A stretch of 64,000 nt of DNA from CAYTBN01 sp964436045 (lineage in GTDB: Bacteria > Myxococcota_A > UBA796 > UBA9615 > CAYRNR01). Positions 24,260 through 33,927 of the stretch are shown here, in pieces. The notes beneath the pieces are model-generated. The model worked only from the letters and a program-made list of their open reading frames with translations. It did no database searches and had not been told where the DNA came from. The position numbers and the translations under genes are program-made. The stretch lies in the NCBI GenBank assembly GCA_964436045.1, contig CAYTBN010000025.1, positions 28,722 to 92,721 on the forward strand, written 5' to 3'. Every line of letters starts with the position of its first letter. The first letter of the stretch is position 1.

Positions 24260-26422
24260 ATGGTCCCGGTCTTGCGTCCTGGATGGGTGGCGCTCGGCCT
24301 GTTCGCAGCCGGGCTGCTGGCGCTCTCCGGCTGTCCGGGGGCCGACGTGCCCGTGCTCGAGCCCCTCCCGGTGGACGATGATGACGATGTCGAGCAAGGC
24401 GATCCGGATCCCGGGGCGGTGGTGCCCTTCTCGGCTGAGATCGAGGTGCCCGCGGGGGAGACGGGGACCGTCATCCTGGAGTTCAGCCCCGCCTGGGCCG
24501 GCGGGGAGATCCGCCGGATCGAGACCGAGCCCGGACCGGTGCAGGTCACCGATCTGCTGCCCGGCCGGTATGGACTGCGCGCCTGGCTCGATCGGGACGG
24601 CGACGGCGAGTGGGACGGAGTCTGGGAGGACGGCGGCGAGCCGGCGGCCCTGCTCGGTGTGACCTTGCCGCGGGGCACGCTGCGGCTTCCGTTGCGGACC
24701 GGAGTCCCCGAACCCGTGCTGGCGGACGATCCGGAGTGGGTCGAGCTCTACGAGGTCGCCTGGGAGCTGGCCGCCGAACACGTGGTCGCCGGGACCGCCG
24801 AGAACGGGTTCGCCGACCACTACCTCGACGAGGCGTTCTCCGAGCAGATCTTCCAGTGGGACACTTGCTTCATGACCTTGTTCGGCCGCTACGGGGCCGA
24901 CGCCTTCCCGGTGATGCCGTCCCTGGACAACTTCTACGAGACCCAGCTCGACGACGGCTACATCTGCCGGGTGGTCGACGAGAGCGACGGCCAGCCCGGC
25001 GGCGACGCCTCCGACCCCGCCGAGCCGATGATCAACCCGCCCCTGTTCGCCTGGGTCGAGTTGGAGTACGTGCGGCAGACGGGGGACCTCTCCCGGCTGC
25101 CCCGGGTTCTCCCGGTTCTCGAGGCATACGCCGACTGGATCGACACCAACGTCCGCACCGACATCGGCCTGTACTACACCAGCCTGCTGGGCTCGGGCAT
25201 GGACAACGCGCCCCGGGACGGGGCCTACGACGCCTGGGTCGGCATCAGCGCCCAGCAGGCCCTGGCCCGCATCTCGCTCACCGAGCTGTCGGCCATGGTG
25301 GGCGACTGGGATCGGGAGGCCGTCAACCGGGCCGAGTGGGAGCGGATCTGCGCCGACGTCCGCGACTTCACCTGGATCGAGTCCGAGGGTTTCTTCTTCG
25401 ACCTGGACTACGACGGCGCGCCCCTCGACGCCAAGACGTTGGCCGGAGTCTGGCCGCTCCTCGCTGGCTGTGCCACCGAGGGGCAGGCGGCGGACGTGGC
25501 GTCACACCTGGGCGACCCGGCGGCGTTCTGGCGGGTTCATGTTTTTCCCTCCCTGGCCGCGGACCACCCGGCCTACGAGCCGGACGGTCACTACTGGCTG
25601 GGCGGGGTCTGGGCGCCCACCAACTACTCGACCATCTCCGCCCTGGACCGCACGGGCCACAGGGAGCTGGCGCGGGACGCGGCGGCCAACCACCTGGCGG
25701 CCCTGTACCGGGTGTACGCGGACTTCGTCCCGGACCCCGCCCTGCTGGCCCCGGAAGCCGTGGGGGACGGCAGCTCGACCCTGTGGGAGGCCTACGCTCC
25801 GGACGCCTTCGAGCCCGCCAGCCGCTGGGACGATGCGTTCTATGGCCGCCAGGACTTCGTCGGCTGGACCGGGGTCGGCCCCATCGCGCTGCTGATCGAG
25901 CAGGTCATCGGGCTGCGGACCCACGCGCACGTGGACACGATGAGCTGGCGGCTGACGCGGACGGACGAGCACGGAGTGCGCGGTTTCCGGTTCGGCGATC
26001 AGCTCGTCGACCTGATCGCGGACGCCCGAACGCACCCGGACGACCCGGTGGTCTTGACCGTGGACAGCAGCGACGCGTTCTTCCTGGAGGTCGAGCTGGG
26101 CGGCTGGGCGGCGCGCTACCCGGTGGCCGCGGGTCACAGCGTGCTGACCATCGATCCCGAGCCCAGCACGCTGGTCGTCGATCCGGTGCCCGCGGGACCG
26201 ATCCCCGGTTATGCGGTGCTGGGGAACGGACGGATCAGCGCCGTGGTCTCCGACGACGACGGTTCCGGCGACGCGCCGGGGGTCGCCCACCTGTATCGGG
26301 ACCACTTCGGCCTCGATCTCCTCGACGCGGGCCGCACGCGGGTGGTGCACGACGGCGACCTGGTGCGCCCGGGGCGGGTGGGGCTCGATCCATTCTTCGC
26401 GGCGTACGGGTCGAGTCGATGA
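24260..26422 (+). CDS. Lipoprotein glycoside hydrolase, GH63/GH37-like (alpha/alpha)6 barrel
   Basis: A 720-residue lipoprotein (lipobox LALSGCP) with a short acidic tract (VDDDDDVEQ) and a small beta domain (FSAEIEVPAGETGTVILEF). A long toroid domain resembles mannosyl-oligosaccharide glucosidase and trehalase enzymes. Key segments are QIFQWDTCFMTLFGRYG, SGMDNAPRDGAYDAW (likely general acid Asp), GHYWLGGVWAPTNY and LWEAYAPD...GRQDFVGWTGVG (likely base Glu). It probably trims alpha-linked glycans outside the inner membrane. ATG 24260 is chosen for GGGAGGCGGAACG just upstream. Its stop overlaps the next start (ATGA), making the first of three coupled genes. Confidence 0.8.
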   Translation: MVPVLRPGWVALGLFAAGLLALSGCPGADVPVLEPLPVDDDDDVEQGDPDPGAVVPFSAEIEVPAGETGTVILEFSPAWAGGEIRRIETEPGPVQVTDLLPGRYGLRAWLDRDGDGEWDGVWEDGGEPAALLGVTLPRGTLRLPLRTGVPEPVLADDPEWVELYEVAWELAAEHVVAGTAENGFADHYLDEAFSEQIFQWDTCFMTLFGRYGADAFPVMPSLDNFYETQLDDGYICRVVDESDGQPGGDASDPAEPMINPPLFAWVELEYVRQTGDLSRLPRVLPVLEAYADWIDTNVRTDIGLYYTSLLGSGMDNAPRDGAYDAWVGISAQQALARISLTELSAMVGDWDREAVNRAEWERICADVRDFTWIESEGFFFDLDYDGAPLDAKTLAGVWPLLAGCATEGQAADVASHLGDPAAFWRVHVFPSLAADHPAYEPDGHYWLGGVWAPTNYSTISALDRTGHRELARDAAANHLAALYRVYADFVPDPALLAPEAVGDGSSTLWEAYAPDAFEPASRWDDAFYGRQDFVGWTGVGPIALLIEQVIGLRTHAHVDTMSWRLTRTDEHGVRGFRFGDQLVDLIADARTHPDDPVVLTVDSSDAFFLEVELGGWAARYPVAAGHSVLTIDPEPSTLVVDPVPAGPIPGYAVLGNGRISAVVSDDDGSGDAPGVAHLYRDHFGLDLLDAGRTRVVHDGDLVRPGRVGLDPFFAAYGSSR

Positions 26423-29079
26423 ACAGGAACAAGGGAGTCGCCGCCGTCGGGGCGCTGGGACTGGTCGGGGTGATGGTCGGGGTGTTCCTGTTCGGGAAAC
26501 CGCCGGCCGAGCCGACGTCCAACGGCGTGGCATTCCGCCGCCCGCCGCCCACCGAACACTGGCTGGGCGACGACGCCGAGAAGGTCAACAAGCAGCGGCG
26601 CAAGGCCTGGTTCCGCGAGCGGCACAAGGCGCCGGACGGCGTGGACGTGAAGGCCATCGAGCGGGCCAACGGCCTGGCCCAGCTCGCGAAGCGCAACGCC
26701 ATCGCCCGCGGCGAGATCGACGAGCCCGCGTTCGCCCGCGAGGACGGCGAGCCTTACCCGATCCCCGTGTGGGCCGAGCGCGGCTCGGACAACCAGGCCG
26801 GCCGGATGCACGTGGCGGTGCACTCCCCGGACCACGAGACCCTGTACGCCGGCTCCGCCCTGGGTTCGATCTGGAGGCAACCTCTGGCCGGCGGCGAGTG
26901 GACCGCGATCGGTGACAACCTGTACGGCGGCGCCCACTGGCTGGCGGTCCTGCCGGCCGAGGACGAGGGTGATCCGTTCGTGGTGATCGCGGCCAACGAC
27001 GGTGGCCTGATCCACCGCACGGAGGACGACGGTCAGACCTGGGAGGTCCCGTCCGGGGTGGGCAATCCCTGGTGGATCCGCCGGATGCTGGTCACCAGCG
27101 ACGACAGCCACACGATCTTCCTGGTCACCGGGACCAACTGGAGCTACTCCCTCAAGCGCTCCACCGACGGTGGTCGCACCTTCGAGGATTTGCGCTCCTT
27201 CGGTGGGTATGCGGGCGACGTGTGGGCCGGGCGCACGGGGGATCCCGCGGTCTGGGTCATCGACGAGGGTGAGGTTCTGCGGTCCGACGACCTGGGGGAC
27301 AGCTGGGAGACGCTGGGCACATTACCCATCGAGTCCGAGCAGGCCGATCTGGTCGGATCGGAGGCCGGCGCGCCGCGGTTGTACGCGGTGGTCGACGATT
27401 CCCGCCTGCTGCGCTCGGCCGACGCGGGTGTCAGCTGGCACGAGATGCACGATGTCGAGGACTACTGGCGGTCGCTGGCGGCCTCGATCCAGGACCCGAA
27501 CCTGATCGTCTGGGGCGGCGTTGAGTGCCACCGCTCCACCGACGGCGGCCAGAACTTCGAGCTCGTGAACGAGTGGTACGACTACTACGAACACCCGGCC
27601 ACCAGGCTCCACGCGGACATCCCGGGCATCGACGTGGTGCTGGACGCCGAGGGCAACGAGATCTGGTACGTGGCCACCGACGGCGGGCTGTTCCGCTCCA
27701 CCAACGGGCTGGCCAATGTCGAGAACCTGTCGCTCCACGGCCTGCGTGTCAGCCAGTACTACGACGTCCACACCTCCAACGTGAACACCGAGCACGTGGC
27801 TGCCGGCGCCCAGGATCAGGGGTACCAGCTGAGCACCGACGCCGAGGTCAACGGCGGGATGGAGGACTTCGACCAGCTATTGTCCGGTGACTACGCCCAC
27901 CTGGTCTCGGGCGATGGCAGCCACGAGTACGTGTACTCGGTCTATCCGGGGTTCATCCTGGTCCAGGTCGGCGAGAACGACCCCTACCTGGACTGGATCG
28001 ACTTCCCCGAAGGCGAGTACAACGCCTGGCTACCGCCCCTGTACGGCGACTCCACGGACAACACGGCGTTCTTCTTCGCCGCGACCCACCTCTACCGCTA
28101 CGAGCTGGGCAACGGCGGCTGGACCCCCGTGCGGTGGTCGGAGCAGGACTTCGGCGACGGCGCGTACGAGTACATGAGCGCCTTCGCCATCTCACCCCTG
28201 GATCCCCAGCGGGCCTACGCCGCCACCAACGCGGGCAGGTTGTTCTGGTCCGAGGATCGCGGGAAGACCTGGAACCCGTCGTCGTCCACCGGGCCCGAAC
28301 CCCACTGGTTCTACAGCACGGCCCTGCACCCATCGAGCTGGGACGTGGACACCGTGTTCGCCGCCGGCAGCGGATATGGCGCCACGGCCGTATTCCGTAG
28401 CGAGGACGGTGGCAAGACCTGGCAGCCCTGGGACTCCGGCATGCCAGACACCCTGGTCTACTGCCTGGCCGAGGCCCCGGACGGCTCCGGCCGTCTGTTT
28501 GCGGGCACCGAGACCGCGGCCTACATGCGGCCTGCCGACGGCCGCGACGACTGGGTCGACATCACCGGCAACGACGCTCCGGTGACGATCTACTGGAGCG
28601 TGGAGGCCCTGGCGGCCGAGAACACCATGCGCTTCGGCACCTACGGTCGAGGCATCTGGGACTACCGGCTGGACGAGGAACACGTGGGCTGCTTCCCGGT
28701 CCAGGACTACGACGACGACGGCTACCTCTGCGACGAGGACTGTGCCGATCACGATCCGTCGATCCATCCAGGTGTCGAGGACGTCTGCGACGGTACGGAT
28801 GTCAACTGCGACGACCAGGATCCGGTGGAGGTGGACGCGGACAGCGACGGCTTCATGGGGTGCGAGGAGTGCGACGACGGCAACCGCGGGGCGAACCCGG
28901 ACGCAGTCGAGATCTGCGGAAACGGCCTGGACGAGGACTGCGACGGCGCCGACCTGGCGTGCGAGGGGGACGGGGACGGCTGCGCGTGCACCTCGGTGCC
29001 CTCGCGGGGTCCCAGGGGTGCCGCTATCCTGATCGGGCTGGTGGCGCTGGCCCGCTGGCGACGGGGAGACAAACGATGA
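26419..29079 (+). CDS. BNR/sortilin-type beta-propeller protein with MopE repeats and MYXO-CTERM anchor
   Basis: An 886-residue exported protein. After an N-terminal membrane segment (GALGLVGVMVGVFLFG) it has many beta-propeller repeats of the VPS10/BNR type, seen as S/T-x-D-G-G-x-T-W/F motifs (STDGGRTF, SADAGVSW, STDGGQNF, SEDRGKTW, SEDGGKTW). Two MopE-type modules follow (DYDDDGYLCDEDCADHDPSIHPGVEDVCDG and a second with EICGNGLDEDCDG, given here as motif ends only). The C-terminus has Cys pairs (CACTS), a hydrophobic stretch (AAILIGLVALA) and Arg/Lys, as in the myxobacterial sorting signal. It is therefore likely displayed on the cell surface. It overlaps both neighbours by 4 bp. Confidence 0.85.
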   Translation: MNRNKGVAAVGALGLVGVMVGVFLFGKPPAEPTSNGVAFRRPPPTEHWLGDDAEKVNKQRRKAWFRERHKAPDGVDVKAIERANGLAQLAKRNAIARGEIDEPAFAREDGEPYPIPVWAERGSDNQAGRMHVAVHSPDHETLYAGSALGSIWRQPLAGGEWTAIGDNLYGGAHWLAVLPAEDEGDPFVVIAANDGGLIHRTEDDGQTWEVPSGVGNPWWIRRMLVTSDDSHTIFLVTGTNWSYSLKRSTDGGRTFEDLRSFGGYAGDVWAGRTGDPAVWVIDEGEVLRSDDLGDSWETLGTLPIESEQADLVGSEAGAPRLYAVVDDSRLLRSADAGVSWHEMHDVEDYWRSLAASIQDPNLIVWGGVECHRSTDGGQNFELVNEWYDYYEHPATRLHADIPGIDVVLDAEGNEIWYVATDGGLFRSTNGLANVENLSLHGLRVSQYYDVHTSNVNTEHVAAGAQDQGYQLSTDAEVNGGMEDFDQLLSGDYAHLVSGDGSHEYVYSVYPGFILVQVGENDPYLDWIDFPEGEYNAWLPPLYGDSTDNTAFFFAATHLYRYELGNGGWTPVRWSEQDFGDGAYEYMSAFAISPLDPQRAYAATNAGRLFWSEDRGKTWNPSSSTGPEPHWFYSTALHPSSWDVDTVFAAGSGYGATAVFRSEDGGKTWQPWDSGMPDTLVYCLAEAPDGSGRLFAGTETAAYMRPADGRDDWVDITGNDAPVTIYWSVEALAAENTMRFGTYGRGIWDYRLDEEHVGCFPVQDYDDDGYLCDEDCADHDPSIHPGVEDVCDGTDVNCDDQDPVEVDADSDGFMGCEECDDGNRGANPDAVEICGNGLDEDCDGADLACEGDGDGCACTSVPSRGPRGAAILIGLVALARWRRGDKR

Positions 29080-29993
29080 CCTGGCTGCGATGGATGTTCT
29101 GCGCCCTGGTGGTGCCGACCCTGCTCCTGGCGGGTTGCCCGACCACCCCGTACGGCGACGACGACGACGATGACGACGACGACGCCTCCGGGGACGACGA
29201 CACCGGCGACGACGACGACACCGGAGACGACGACACTGGAGACGACGACGACACGGTGCCCGAGACCATCGAGGGGTACGTGTCGCTGACCTTCTCGGAG
29301 AATGCCGTGTTGGGGGTGTCGGCGGTCCTGACCGGCACCTTCTTCGAGATCGTCGAGGAGGGCGTGTCGGGGGTGGAGTACGAGTTCCCCGACGTGATCG
29401 ACGACTGTGTCCTGACCCTGTACGACGATGACGAGGCGCACTCGGGCAGCGCGGCGGTCTGGAACCACCAGTCGGCGGGAAGCCTGAGTATCGTGGGTGG
29501 CGAGCTCGACCTGACGGTGACGCCCACGGTCGGTGGCGACACGATCGTCTACCAGCAGCAGATCGGCCCCGCCGACCTGGCAGTGGCGACCACCTACGAC
29601 GTGTCCGCCGCCGGGGACGACTTCCCGGCCTTCGACGCCCCGGCCGGCATCGACATGCCCGAGCCGATCCACCTCACCGCGCCTGCGCTGGAGCTGCCCT
29701 TCGAGGCGGACGGGGACCTGGAGGTGACCTGGTCGGGCGGCGATATCGGCTCGCTGCTGGTGTACATCAGCTCCACCGACTCCAGCGTCGATCCCTCCCA
29801 GCACGGGTTCCTGATCTGCGAGGTGACCGGCGACGGACACTTCACCATGCCGGGGGACCTGATCGATCAGCTGCCGTCGGGATATGCCTCGCTGGTGCTC
29901 ACCCAGTCCCGGACGACCTATCCCGAGGTCGAGGGCCGATGGATCGCGTTGACGGGCAACGTGAACAGCTCCGCGACCGGCACCATCCCCTGA
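29076..29993 (+). CDS. Lipoprotein with Asp-rich linker, unknown beta-rich domain, 305 aa
   Basis: The signal peptide ends LLLAGCP, then GDDD/TGDDD repeats for about 35 residues. The rest is beta-rich (GYVSLTFSENAVLGVSAVLTGTFFEIV, GSLSIVGGELDLTVTP, LEVTWSGGDIGSLLVYI) with a CEVTGDGHFTMPGDLIDQLPSGYASLVL segment near the end. I do not recognise a family. It is the last gene of the coupled operon with the GH63-like enzyme and the MYXO-CTERM protein; all three junctions are ATGA overlaps, so the products probably act together at the surface. Confidence 0.78.
   Translation: MTWLRWMFCALVVPTLLLAGCPTTPYGDDDDDDDDDASGDDDTGDDDDTGDDDTGDDDDTVPETIEGYVSLTFSENAVLGVSAVLTGTFFEIVEEGVSGVEYEFPDVIDDCVLTLYDDDEAHSGSAAVWNHQSAGSLSIVGGELDLTVTPTVGGDTIVYQQQIGPADLAVATTYDVSAAGDDFPAFDAPAGIDMPEPIHLTAPALELPFEADGDLEVTWSGGDIGSLLVYISSTDSSVDPSQHGFLICEVTGDGHFTMPGDLIDQLPSGYASLVLTQSRTTYPEVEGRWIALTGNVNSSATGTIP
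29155..29255. repeat. Low-complexity tandem repeat coding an Asp-rich linker
   Basis: GACGACGAC-rich units with interspersed GACACCGGC code for the DDDTGDDDD linker of the lipoprotein at 29076. Confidence 0.8.
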
Positions 29994-30011
29994 CCCCGGC
30001 CGCCGGGCAGC

Positions 30012-30665
30012 CTACCAGCGACCCACCAGCGAGACCGACCCCGGTCCCACCGCCAGCCGGATGTCCCGGTCCTTCAAGGGCGCCTGGGCCGAGATGATCG
30101 CGCCGAACAGGCCCACGAGCAGCTCCGGCAAGGTGACGATCGCCGAGATGCTGCCGAACACGATGTGCACCACACCCGAGAGGGTCGCGGCGTCCCCCAT
30201 CGGCGAACCGGCCACCATCGCCGAGCGCTTGGATCCCAGCAGCGAGGCGCCCAGCACCACCCCCATGATCGCGTTGCCCATGTCCAGCAGGCCGTTGGCG
30301 AACACCATCAGCATGGGCAGGAACTCGGTGTCGCCCATGATCGAGATCCCCCCGACCGCCCAGCAGACGAACTTGACCCCGTGGATCGCGGCCCCGGCGA
30401 TGTTGCCCCGGTAGGCGGAGGTGGCCTTGCCGGCGAAGGCCTCGTCGCCGTTGTACAGGTCGAGCTGTCGCTTCAGCTTGATCGCCGAGACGAGCTCGAA
30501 TCCCACCGCTGGCAGCTGCAGACCCGCCAGCACGAAGTACCCGGCGGACGCCAGCTCCCTGCCCGTGCCAGCGCGGGCACTGTCCGCGGGCAGCGCGGTC
30601 AGCGCGAGGGTGGCGATCAGCAGGAGCATCGTCGCGATCGGGAGACGGAGGCTAGGCGAGTGCAT
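30012..30665 (-). CDS. Membrane protein of unknown function, 217 aa
   Basis: The protein starts with a signal-like hydrophobic stretch (IATMLLLIATLALTALP) and has about four more hydrophobic segments: AGYFVLAGLQLPAVGFELV, a VKFVCWAVGGISIMG region, MLMVFANGLLDMGNAIMGVVLGA, and VVHIVFGSISAIVTLPELLVGLFGAI. The pattern of Gly/Ala-rich helices gives no family. GGAGGATCCC precedes the ATG. It is downstream of, and co-directional with, the adenine deaminase/MFS genes but separated by a probable -10 (TAGAGT) of its own. Confidence 0.65.
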   Translation of the reverse strand: MHSPSLRLPIATMLLLIATLALTALPADSARAGTGRELASAGYFVLAGLQLPAVGFELVSAIKLKRQLDLYNGDEAFAGKATSAYRGNIAGAAIHGVKFVCWAVGGISIMGDTEFLPMLMVFANGLLDMGNAIMGVVLGASLLGSKRSAMVAGSPMGDAATLSGVVHIVFGSISAIVTLPELLVGLFGAIISAQAPLKDRDIRLAVGPGSVSLVGRW

Positions 30666-30692
30666 GGGATCCTCCGGGGAGCGACCACTCTA

Positions 30693-32141
30693 CTACGATT
30701 CGGCCTCCCGCTCGCCTCGGGCCGCCATCCCGGTCTCGATGCGCGGGAACAGGGCGACGCCGACCACCGCGGCGGCGCCCGCCGACAGGGCCATCAGGCC
30801 GAACACCAGTCTCAGCGCGGCGCCCAGGGCTGCGCGGGGTTCAGCGCCCAGCGCAGCCAGGTCGGCACCCTGGAGGTCGTCGCCCACCCGGGCGGTCAGC
30901 ACCGCGCCCAGCACCGCCACGCCGACCGCTCCGCCGATGGAGCGGGCGAACTGGGTCAGGGCCGTGGCGATACCCCGGCGGTGGGGCGCCACGCACTCCT
31001 GGACCGAGACGGTGAACGACGAGACACAGGCCCCCATGCCGAAGCCGTAGAGCATCTCGCCGACCAGGGCCGCCGCCGGCCAGTCCCGGGACACACCCAG
31101 CCAGCCCAGCAGTGCCCCCAGCCCGATCAGGGCGCTGCCCCCCCGCACCAGGGTCTGGAAGCCGACGGGCCGCACCAGCCGCCCGCTGACGAAGGTCGAC
31201 AGGGTCCACGACAGTGACAGGGGGATCAGCGCCATGCCCGCCGCGATCGGTCCGCCCCCGCGCACCGCCTGGACGAACAGCGGCACGTAACCCACCACGC
31301 CGAACAGCACCACCCCCAGCAGCACCCCGGCGCCGTTGGCGGTCAGGTGGACCCGGTCGCGGAACAGGTCCAGCGGGACCAGCGGCTCCGGGTGCCGCCG
31401 TTCCTGGATGATCAACATCACCGCGGCGACCACCGCCAGCGCCAGCCAGACCCCCGCCGGCCAGCCGAACGGGCGCTGGGCTGCGGGCAGCAGGGCGAGC
31501 AGGAGCGCCATCGTGGCGGCGCTGAGCAGGACCGCACCGGCCACGTCGAGCCGATGGCGCTGGTGGTAATCCGGCTCCCGCAGCAGCAGGCAGACCACGG
31601 TCGCCGAGACCAGGCCGAAGGGCAGGTTCAGCCAGAACACCCACGGCCAGCTCCAGTGCAGCACGATCAGCCCGCCGGCCAGGGGTCCGACCACCGATGA
31701 GGTCCCCCAGATCAACGAGAACAGGCCCTGGAGCTTGGTGCGCAGCGACACGTCGTACAGGTCGCCGAAGATGGTCATCGTCAACGGCAGCACGGCACCG
31801 GCCCCGAGCCCCTGGAGGGCCCGGGCCGCCACCAGCCACTCCATCGACGGCGCGAAGCCGCATGCCAGCGAGCCCAGCAGGAAGATCCCGATCCCACTGG
31901 CGTAGATCACGCGCCGACCGACCAGATCCGCCAGCCGGCCGTACAGTGGGATGGTCACCGTCTGGGTCAGCAGGTAGGCGCTGTAGACCCAGGGGTAGAG
32001 CGCCAGCCCCCCCAGCCGCTCGACGATGCTCGGCATCGCCGTGGCCACGACGGTGACCTCGATGGATGCCAGGAAGGTGCCCAGGAGCAGCGCGGCGGTG
32101 ATCGCCCGGCGGCGACCCCCGGGGGGGGCGGTATGGGTCAC
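30693..32141 (-). CDS. MFS transporter of the drug:H+ antiporter (DHA2/EmrB-like) type
   Basis: A 482-residue major facilitator with about 14 hydrophobic segments. The first helix (ITAALLLGTFLASIEVTVVATAMPSI) carries the 'LDxTVVxVALP'-like motif with Glu. Motif A is GRLADLVGRRVIY, and motif C-like WGTSSVVGPLAGGLIV follows. Relatives export drugs or metabolites by proton antiport. The start GTG at 32141 overlaps the adenine deaminase stop (GTGA). The coupling suggests transport linked to purine metabolism, for example export or uptake of a base, but the family alone would predict multidrug efflux. Confidence 0.85.
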   Translation of the reverse strand: MTHTAPPGGRRRAITAALLLGTFLASIEVTVVATAMPSIVERLGGLALYPWVYSAYLLTQTVTIPLYGRLADLVGRRVIYASGIGIFLLGSLACGFAPSMEWLVAARALQGLGAGAVLPLTMTIFGDLYDVSLRTKLQGLFSLIWGTSSVVGPLAGGLIVLHWSWPWVFWLNLPFGLVSATVVCLLLREPDYHQRHRLDVAGAVLLSAATMALLLALLPAAQRPFGWPAGVWLALAVVAAVMLIIQERRHPEPLVPLDLFRDRVHLTANGAGVLLGVVLFGVVGYVPLFVQAVRGGGPIAAGMALIPLSLSWTLSTFVSGRLVRPVGFQTLVRGGSALIGLGALLGWLGVSRDWPAAALVGEMLYGFGMGACVSSFTVSVQECVAPHRRGIATALTQFARSIGGAVGVAVLGAVLTARVGDDLQGADLAALGAEPRAALGAALRLVFGLMALSAGAAAVVGVALFPRIETGMAARGEREAES

Positions 32142-33862
32142 CCGACCCACAGATCGCGGAACTGTTGCGTCTCCACCTCGACCAGGCCGCGGTCTGTGAT
32201 CCGCAGGGTGGGGATCACCGCCAGCTGCACGAAGGACAGGGGCATGAACACCTCACGCTCGCTGCCCAGCTCGGCCAGGGCCCCACGCAGCTGGGTCAAC
32301 CGGTCGGTGACCTCGAACAGGTCCAGGTCCGACATCAGCCCCCCCACGGGCAGGTCCAGGGAGGCCAGCACCTGGCCGTCCTGGACCACCACCATGCCGC
32401 CGTTGGCCGACTGTACCTTCTCCGCGGCGAACAGCATGTCCGCGTCGTCCATGCCAGCGGCGCACAGGTTGTGGGCGTCGTGGCCCACGGAGGTGGCGAT
32501 GGCGCCCTTGCGGATGCCCAGACCCTTGATGAACCCCAGCGCGAAGTTTTGACCGCGGTGCCGATCCGCGACGATCACCTTGGCCAGATCGGCGTCCGGG
32601 TCGGCGACCACGTGACCGTCGGCCACCGCCGGCTTCACGTGGATCTCGTCGGTGAGCAGGTTGCCATGGTGCACCTGGATCGCGCGGATGAGGCCGTCCC
32701 GGGCGGGGATCGCCAGGTCCGCGAGCCCGATCTCGGGCATCTGGAACGTACCCAGGGAGTCGGGCAGGTGCTCGAACTCGCCGACCACCGGATCGACCAG
32801 CTCCCCGTCGCGCATGACGACCCGGCCGTCCTTGATCACCATCCGGATGTTCATCGTCTTCAGATCGTCGACGAACACCATGTCGGCCTTGTAGCCCGGA
32901 GCCAGCGCCCCCATGGACCGCAGGTCGAAGTAGCGGGCGGTGTTGATCGTCGCCATCCGCACCGCCATCAGCGGCTCGATGCCCCGGGCGATGGCCGTGC
33001 GCACGAGGTGGTCGATGTGCCCCTCGCCCATGATCTCCAGGGGATCCCGGTCGTCGGTGCAGAACGAGAAGAAGGAGTGGTTGTCCGGGGTCACCGCCTC
33101 GAGCAGGGCCTCGAGGTTGCGGGCCGCCGACCCCTCCCGGATGAAGATCTGCATGCCCCGGCGGACCTTCTCCCGCGCCCCTTCCGCGGTGGTGCACTCG
33201 TGATCCGAACGGATGAACGCGCACAGGTAGGCGTTGAGCCGCTTGCCGCGCATGCCCGGGGCGTGGCCGTCGATCTTCTTGTAGCGGTGCCGCAGGATCT
33301 CGATCTTGGTGATCAGCTCCCGGTCCCGGTCGAGCACCGCGGGGTAGTTCATCACCTCGCCCAGCGCGATGATCCGCTTGGGGTAGCGGTCGACGAGGTC
33401 GACCATGTCGTCGGTGCCGACGTAGGCGCCTGCGGTCTCCATCCGGGTGGCGGGCACCGCCGACGGGATGCCGATGTAGACGTTCAGCGGGATCCCCTCG
33501 GTGGAGCGGATCATGTAGTCGATGCCGTCGGTGCCCAGCACGTTGGCGATCTCGTGGGGATCGGCGATGACGGTCGTCGTGCCCCGCATCAGCACGGCCT
33601 TGGCGAACTGGCGCGGCACCAGCATCGAACTCTCGATATGCAGGTGGGCGTCGATGAATCCCGGCAACGCGATCAGCCCGCTGGCGTCGATCTCGGCCAG
33701 GGCGTCGGTGTAGTCACCGATCCCGGCGATGCGTTTCTGGAAGATGGCGATGTCATCCCGGTCCAGCTCGCCGGTGAAGACGTTGAAGATCTGCGCGTTG
33801 CGGACCACGGCGCGCGCCGGTTCGTCGCCGAGGGCGACGGGGATGATGTTGCGGATCTTCAC
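32138..33862 (-). CDS. ade: Adenine deaminase
   Basis: A 574-residue amidohydrolase that converts adenine to hypoxanthine and ammonia in purine salvage. The metal-binding segment DAHLHIESSMLVP is diagnostic for this family. VIADPHEIANVLG, GHAPGMRGKRLNAY, IRSDHECTTAEGA and TDDRDPLEIMGEGHID also agree. The C-terminal domain (VVVADRH..., TSVGHDAHNL) gives the second set of conserved residues. The start is GTG with GCGAGGAGCC upstream. A TG-extended -10 (TGTTAGGGT, about 33913-33905) lies upstream. It is followed by an overlapping MFS transporter gene. Confidence 0.94.
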   Translation of the reverse strand: MKIRNIIPVALGDEPARAVVRNAQIFNVFTGELDRDDIAIFQKRIAGIGDYTDALAEIDASGLIALPGFIDAHLHIESSMLVPRQFAKAVLMRGTTTVIADPHEIANVLGTDGIDYMIRSTEGIPLNVYIGIPSAVPATRMETAGAYVGTDDMVDLVDRYPKRIIALGEVMNYPAVLDRDRELITKIEILRHRYKKIDGHAPGMRGKRLNAYLCAFIRSDHECTTAEGAREKVRRGMQIFIREGSAARNLEALLEAVTPDNHSFFSFCTDDRDPLEIMGEGHIDHLVRTAIARGIEPLMAVRMATINTARYFDLRSMGALAPGYKADMVFVDDLKTMNIRMVIKDGRVVMRDGELVDPVVGEFEHLPDSLGTFQMPEIGLADLAIPARDGLIRAIQVHHGNLLTDEIHVKPAVADGHVVADPDADLAKVIVADRHRGQNFALGFIKGLGIRKGAIATSVGHDAHNLCAAGMDDADMLFAAEKVQSANGGMVVVQDGQVLASLDLPVGGLMSDLDLFEVTDRLTQLRGALAELGSEREVFMPLSFVQLAVIPTLRITDRGLVEVETQQFRDLWVG

Positions 33863-33927
33863 GGCTGGCTCCTCGCGCTCGGGCGTTCTTCATGCACGAT
33901 GGGCGCACCCTAACAAAACGGTCGTAC

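Noticed and set aside
24610..26418. An open frame joined to the front of the BNR/MopE protein
   Set aside because: It is an Arg-rich alternative reading of the GH63-like gene. The true start at 26419 overlaps the previous stop as ATGA and begins a membrane segment.
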